Shown here: one piece after another, positions 61,422 through 64,000 of the stretch
How positions within the stretch are numbered: the first letter of the stretch is position 1
Layout: every line of letters begins with the position of its first letter
Virus record (IMG/VR): IMGVR_UViG_3300037117_000082
Coordinates: 1 to 64,000 of that record
Strand: one strand, 5' to 3'
Length of the DNA: 64,000 nt
Source: a virus
The notes under the pieces: model-generated
What the model was told of the DNA's origin: nothing
Database searches by the model: none
Seen by the model: the letters and a program-made list of their open reading frames with translations, nothing else
Program-made: the position numbers and the translations under genes

Positions 61422-61603
61422 CACCCCGCGAGCGAGCACTGATCTGGTCAGCCCGGAGGCGGCTCCTGAGCACCCGGCGCATGCCCACGAAGGCCGGGGC
61501 GCTCGTGCAGGTAGAACTCGCGGCCGGGGAACTCACGAAGGCGCTGAGCCTCGCGGGACCGGCCAAGAAAGACATCACCGACAAGGAAAGGGGGCAGGCG
61601 TGA
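61418..61603 (+). CDS. Unknown 61-residue protein
   Basis: MTPRERALIWSARRRLLSTR..., basic and helical. GTGA overlap at both ends. No family. Confidence 0.5.
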   Translation: MTPRERALIWSARRRLLSTRRMPTKAGALVQVELAAGELTKALSLAGPAKKDITDKERGQA

Positions 61604-61791
61604 ATACCGGAATGGTCATAGGCGTTTCCCTGTTCGCCGTCATCTGCATAGTGGTCGTGGTCGCAATGGCGCTTGGCTACAAGATTACCAACACATTCAC
61701 CATTGCGAAGCAATACCCGCCGAAAGACAGGGCTGCGGCTAAGGCGGAAGTCACGGGCATTGCGGACAGGCGATCGGCTGGCGCGGCATGA
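61600..61791 (+). CDS. 63-residue membrane peptide
   Basis: From GTG; one strong hydrophobic helix (MVIGVSLFAVICIVVVVAMALGY) near the N terminus, then a basic tail. Could be an anchored small protein or spanin-like, not determinable. Confidence 0.5.
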   Translation: MNTGMVIGVSLFAVICIVVVVAMALGYKITNTFTIAKQYPPKDRAAAKAEVTGIADRRSAGAA

Positions 61792-62096
61792 ACGCCAATG
61801 TTGCCCCGCTAGTCGCCGCAGGAGTGGCCCTCATCGAGGCCAAGCGCCCCGGTGCGGTAGCCCTGCTAGACCCGGCCGTCCTGCGCGTGGATTCCTCCTG
61901 CGACTGCCCGCTAGGCCAGACCTGGGGCAGCTACGTGAAGGGAAAGAAGGCGCTGCGCCTGGACGAGACGGGAGCGCTCCAGCACGGGTTCACGTGGCCG
62001 GCGAGCGGCTACGCGGCTACCCGGTCGTGCGACTTCATCGAGGGCCTGAATGCGGAATGGCGGCGCGTTATCGCGGCTAGGAGGGCAGTCCTGTGA
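61788..62096 (+). CDS. Unknown 102-residue protein
   Basis: MNANVAPLVAAGVALIEAKR...; CDCPLGQTWGSYVKGKKALRLDETGALQHGFTWPASGY is a compact region with two Cys. Actinophages carry similar unknown proteins. Coupled by ATGA and GTGA. Confidence 0.55.
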   Translation: MNANVAPLVAAGVALIEAKRPGAVALLDPAVLRVDSSCDCPLGQTWGSYVKGKKALRLDETGALQHGFTWPASGYAATRSCDFIEGLNAEWRRVIAARRAVL

Positions 62097-62227
62097 ATGA
62101 GGAAAGATGCGACCTCCTGTGCGCTGAATGCCCTAAGTGTGACTGCGTATGCGAGGACCGCTGCGACGTCGATTGCCATCAGATAACGGCTGGCAACAGG
62201 GCAGCGAGAGGCGAGGGTGCAGCGTAG
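62093..62227 (+). CDS. 44-residue Cys-rich mini-protein
   Basis: VNEERCDLLCAECPKCDCVC... has ten Cys in the first 31 residues, enough for two zinc ions or a cluster. GTG start on the previous stop. One of the most Cys-dense frames in the window. Confidence 0.55.
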   Translation: MNEERCDLLCAECPKCDCVCEDRCDVDCHQITAGNRAARGEGAA

Positions 62228-63154
62228 ATGGCTGACAAGACTGGCATTTCCTGGACGGATGCCACATGGAACCCGACGACCGGCTGCGACCGCGTTTCAC
62301 CGGGCTGCGATAACTGCTATGCGATGACGCTGGCGAAGCGGCTAAAGGGCATGGGATCGGCGAAGTACCAGACTGATGGCCACCCGTTTACCAGCGGTCC
62401 CGGATTCGGCGTGGCGGTCCACCCTGACGCACTTGACCAGCCGCTCCGCTGGAAACGGCCACGGCGCATCTTCGTCAACAGCATGTCGGACCTGTTCCAC
62501 AAGGACATTCCCGAGGGCTTCATTGCCCGCGTGTTCGCGGTCATGGCCGGGGCGCCGCAGCACACATTCCAGGTGCTCACCAAGCGCCACGGGCGCATGC
62601 GGTCGCTTGTGGGCAGCGGCCAGTTCCGCGACGCCGTGGCCGATGCCCTGGCGCCGCTGATCACGGACGGCATACCGGGCTTCCGCTCAGTCCCGCCGTG
62701 GCCGCTGCCGAATGTCTGGCTGGGCGTAAGCGCTGAGGATCAGCACTGGGCAGACATCCGCATACCAGCGCTCAACCGGACGCCGGCTGCCGTGCGGTTC
62801 GTCTCAGCCGAGCCGCTGCTAGGGCCGATCAAACTGCACCGGGGACACGGGCACTGCCCGGTCCATGACTTCCCCGGCGGCTTCTGTTCCAGCCCGTGCG
62901 GCGATCTGATCCTGCCTGACTGGCTGATCATTGGCGGCGAGTCCGGACCCGGCGCCCGGCCTATGCAAATCGACTGGGCGCGCGATCTGGTGAGGCAGTC
63001 CCGCGCGGCGGGAATCGCGCCGTTCGTCAAGCAGCTCGGCGCGGTGACGGGCATTCCCCTTGGTGCCGGTTCTCACGGCGCCGACTGGGACGCATGGCCT
63101 GCCGACTTGCGCGTCCGCGAGTTCCCTGCTGCCGCGCAACTGGCCGCGTCATGA
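62228..63154 (+). CDS. Phage Gp37/Gp68 (DUF5131) family protein
   Basis: 308 residues. ISWTDATWNPTTGCDRVSPGCDNCYA holds the family's C-x6-C-x2-C motif, and the rest follows the pattern FVNSMSDLFHKDIPEGFIARVFAVMAGAPQHTFQVLTKR, WLGVSAEDQHWADIR and IIGGESGPGARPMQIDWARD. The three Cys suggest a radical-SAM-like iron-sulfur site. The activity is unproven for this family; it is common in phages and genomic islands. Confidence 0.85.
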   Translation: MADKTGISWTDATWNPTTGCDRVSPGCDNCYAMTLAKRLKGMGSAKYQTDGHPFTSGPGFGVAVHPDALDQPLRWKRPRRIFVNSMSDLFHKDIPEGFIARVFAVMAGAPQHTFQVLTKRHGRMRSLVGSGQFRDAVADALAPLITDGIPGFRSVPPWPLPNVWLGVSAEDQHWADIRIPALNRTPAAVRFVSAEPLLGPIKLHRGHGHCPVHDFPGGFCSSPCGDLILPDWLIIGGESGPGARPMQIDWARDLVRQSRAAGIAPFVKQLGAVTGIPLGAGSHGADWDAWPADLRVREFPAAAQLAAS

Positions 63155-63366
63155 CCGCCACAGACCACCGCCGCATAGCCACCCAGGCCGTGAGCCTCCT
63201 GCTGACCATCGGCTGCTACGGGCTGGACCGCAGCAAGCAGCGGGAGTTGTGGCAGCGCGCCCTTGACCTTGACCGGCATCTGCACCCGGGCTTCCCACCC
63301 ACCACCGTCTGGACGGCCGGGGAAGGCGACATAGACCCGCCGCGACGAGAGCAGGCGACCGCATGA
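63151..63366 (+). CDS. Unknown 71-residue protein
   Basis: MTATDHRRIATQAVSLLLTI...; helical, with LDRSKQRELWQRALDLDRHLHPG and a Pro/Asp tail. Coupled to both neighbours. Confidence 0.55.
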   Translation: MTATDHRRIATQAVSLLLTIGCYGLDRSKQRELWQRALDLDRHLHPGFPPTTVWTAGEGDIDPPRREQATA

Positions 63367-63854
63367 CGCGCGGCGCGATTGCCGGCAGCGAGCCGGGTTT
63401 CTTCGCCATCGGCATCTACCACCCGAAGGCTGAGGTCAATGTCGGCTCCCTCTGGCGATCCGCCACCCTGTACGGCGCGGCGTTCGTGTTCACGGTCGGC
63501 CGCCGTTACGAGCCGCAGTGCAGCGATACCCCGGTCACGCCGAAGCGCATTCCGTACTTCGCGTTCGATGGCATGGATGACCTGACCGGCAACCTGCCGT
63601 GGTCGTGCCCGCTGATAGCCGTCGAGATGACCCCGTTCTCGCAGCCGCTGTACCAGTTCAGGCACCCGGAGCGCGCCGCCTATCTCCTTGGCGCCGAGGA
63701 TCACGGGCTGCCGCGATCGATCAGTGACCGCTGCCACGACCAGGTAGTGATCGAGGGGCCCGTAGCGGAGTCGATGAATGTCGCCTGCGCCGGCTCCGTG
63801 CTGCTGCATGACCGCTACGTGAAAGCCGATCTGAAGGCGGCGAGGCCGTCATGA
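63363..63854 (+). CDS. SpoU/TrmH-type RNA methyltransferase
   Basis: 163 residues. HPKAEVNVGSLWRSATLYGAAFVFTVG is the N-x-G-x-x-x-R-x-A region (motif 1), LLGAEDHGLPRSI motif 2, and SMNVACAGSVLLHDR motif 3 of the SPOUT fold with its trefoil knot. It should methylate a tRNA or rRNA ribose using S-adenosylmethionine. Unusual as a phage gene. A short enzyme without extra RNA-binding domain, so a dimer is expected. Confidence 0.85.
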   Translation: MTRGAIAGSEPGFFAIGIYHPKAEVNVGSLWRSATLYGAAFVFTVGRRYEPQCSDTPVTPKRIPYFAFDGMDDLTGNLPWSCPLIAVEMTPFSQPLYQFRHPERAAYLLGAEDHGLPRSISDRCHDQVVIEGPVAESMNVACAGSVLLHDRYVKADLKAARPS

Positions 63855-64000
63855 CCACCTCCCCTATCACTCCCGTACCTGCGGTGGAAGGGAAGTCCGC
63901 CGTAGGTACGGGTTCCACCCCGCGCTCGTGGACGCTGGAGTTGCCCGCGGGCATGCGCCTGCTGTCCCTCAACGGCCGGTACCACTGGGCCGAGAAGGGC
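63851..64000 (+). CDS. RusA-like or related phage protein, 5' part (continues beyond 64000)
   Basis: 50 codons are visible. RSWTLELPAGMRLLSLNGRYHWAEKG resembles the N terminus of actinophage proteins related to the RusA Holliday-junction resolvase (a beta strand, then L-S-L-N-G/R-x-H-W). The catalytic Asp residues lie beyond the window, so this is tentative. Confidence 0.45.
   Translation, partial: MTTSPITPVPAVEGKSAVGTGSTPRSWTLELPAGMRLLSLNGRYHWAEKG

Noticed and set aside
1-64000. CRISPR arrays
   Set aside because: No regularly spaced direct repeats of 20-40 bases were seen. The tandem sites at 52213-52268 are spaced too closely and irregularly.

Overview
The window looks like part of a large temperate actinobacteriophage, either a prophage or a phage-plasmid. 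The sequence is GC-rich throughout. It carries actinobacterial families (a WhiB-like regulator, DUF2637/SpdB-like and FtsK/Tra-like membrane proteins, DUF6131, DUF3560, an FxSxx-COOH-like peptide). I see no host housekeeping genes. Genes are packed tightly, with ATGA, GTGA and TGATG overlaps almost everywhere. No tape measure, tail tube, lysin or holin gene is visible, so the virion genes continue beyond base 1.

Layout. (1) 25696 down to 1, minus strand: packaging and virion genes. In order of transcription these are small and large terminase, a run of small Cys-rich and unknown proteins, a 1546-residue portal-MuF-ParB-2H polyprotein, tail-spike/fibre-like proteins, a maturation protease with a long scaffold-like tail, the major capsid protein, two beta-rich proteins, and a sugar cassette (GT4 transferase, epimerase, GT32 transferase). 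The capsid gene is split by a group I intron (4597-5647) that carries an HNH endonuclease in its P8 loop. (2) 25743 to 34072, plus strand: small early genes, a control region rich in inverted repeats (26835-27371), a DUF3631-like ATPase and a tyrosine integrase. (3) 44536 down to 34069, minus strand: a module resembling the transfer region of actinobacterial integrative conjugative elements (FtsK/Tra translocase, DUF2637 and other membrane proteins, WhiB, excisionase-like HTH). (4) 44650 to 51307, plus strand: GntR and XRE regulators, HNH, MazG-like and many mini-proteins. (5) 52822 down to 51385, minus strand: a primase-type zinc protein and three unknowns behind a triple operator. (6) 53348 to 64000, mostly plus strand: a repressor/Cro-like switch, ERF recombinase, HNH proteins, a Gp37/Gp68 protein, a SpoU methyltransferase and a RusA-like 5' fragment.

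The most unusual feature is at 15143-15258 on the plus strand, antisense to the linker between the MuF and ParB-like domains of the portal polyprotein. It contains every part of a tRNA except the anticodon loop, in circularly permuted order. The 3' half (variable loop, T arm, acceptor strand, CCA) comes first, then the 5' half (acceptor strand, D arm). The two anticodon-stem strands sit at the outer ends and are extended into a 16-bp helix.

How the parts may work together: terminase, portal, protease and capsid build the head. The polyprotein may carry accessory enzyme domains into the virion. The integrase, XRE pair, GntR, WhiB and many palindromic operators suggest a lysogenic lifestyle. 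The translocase/DUF2637 module suggests that the element may also move between mycelial cells as DNA.
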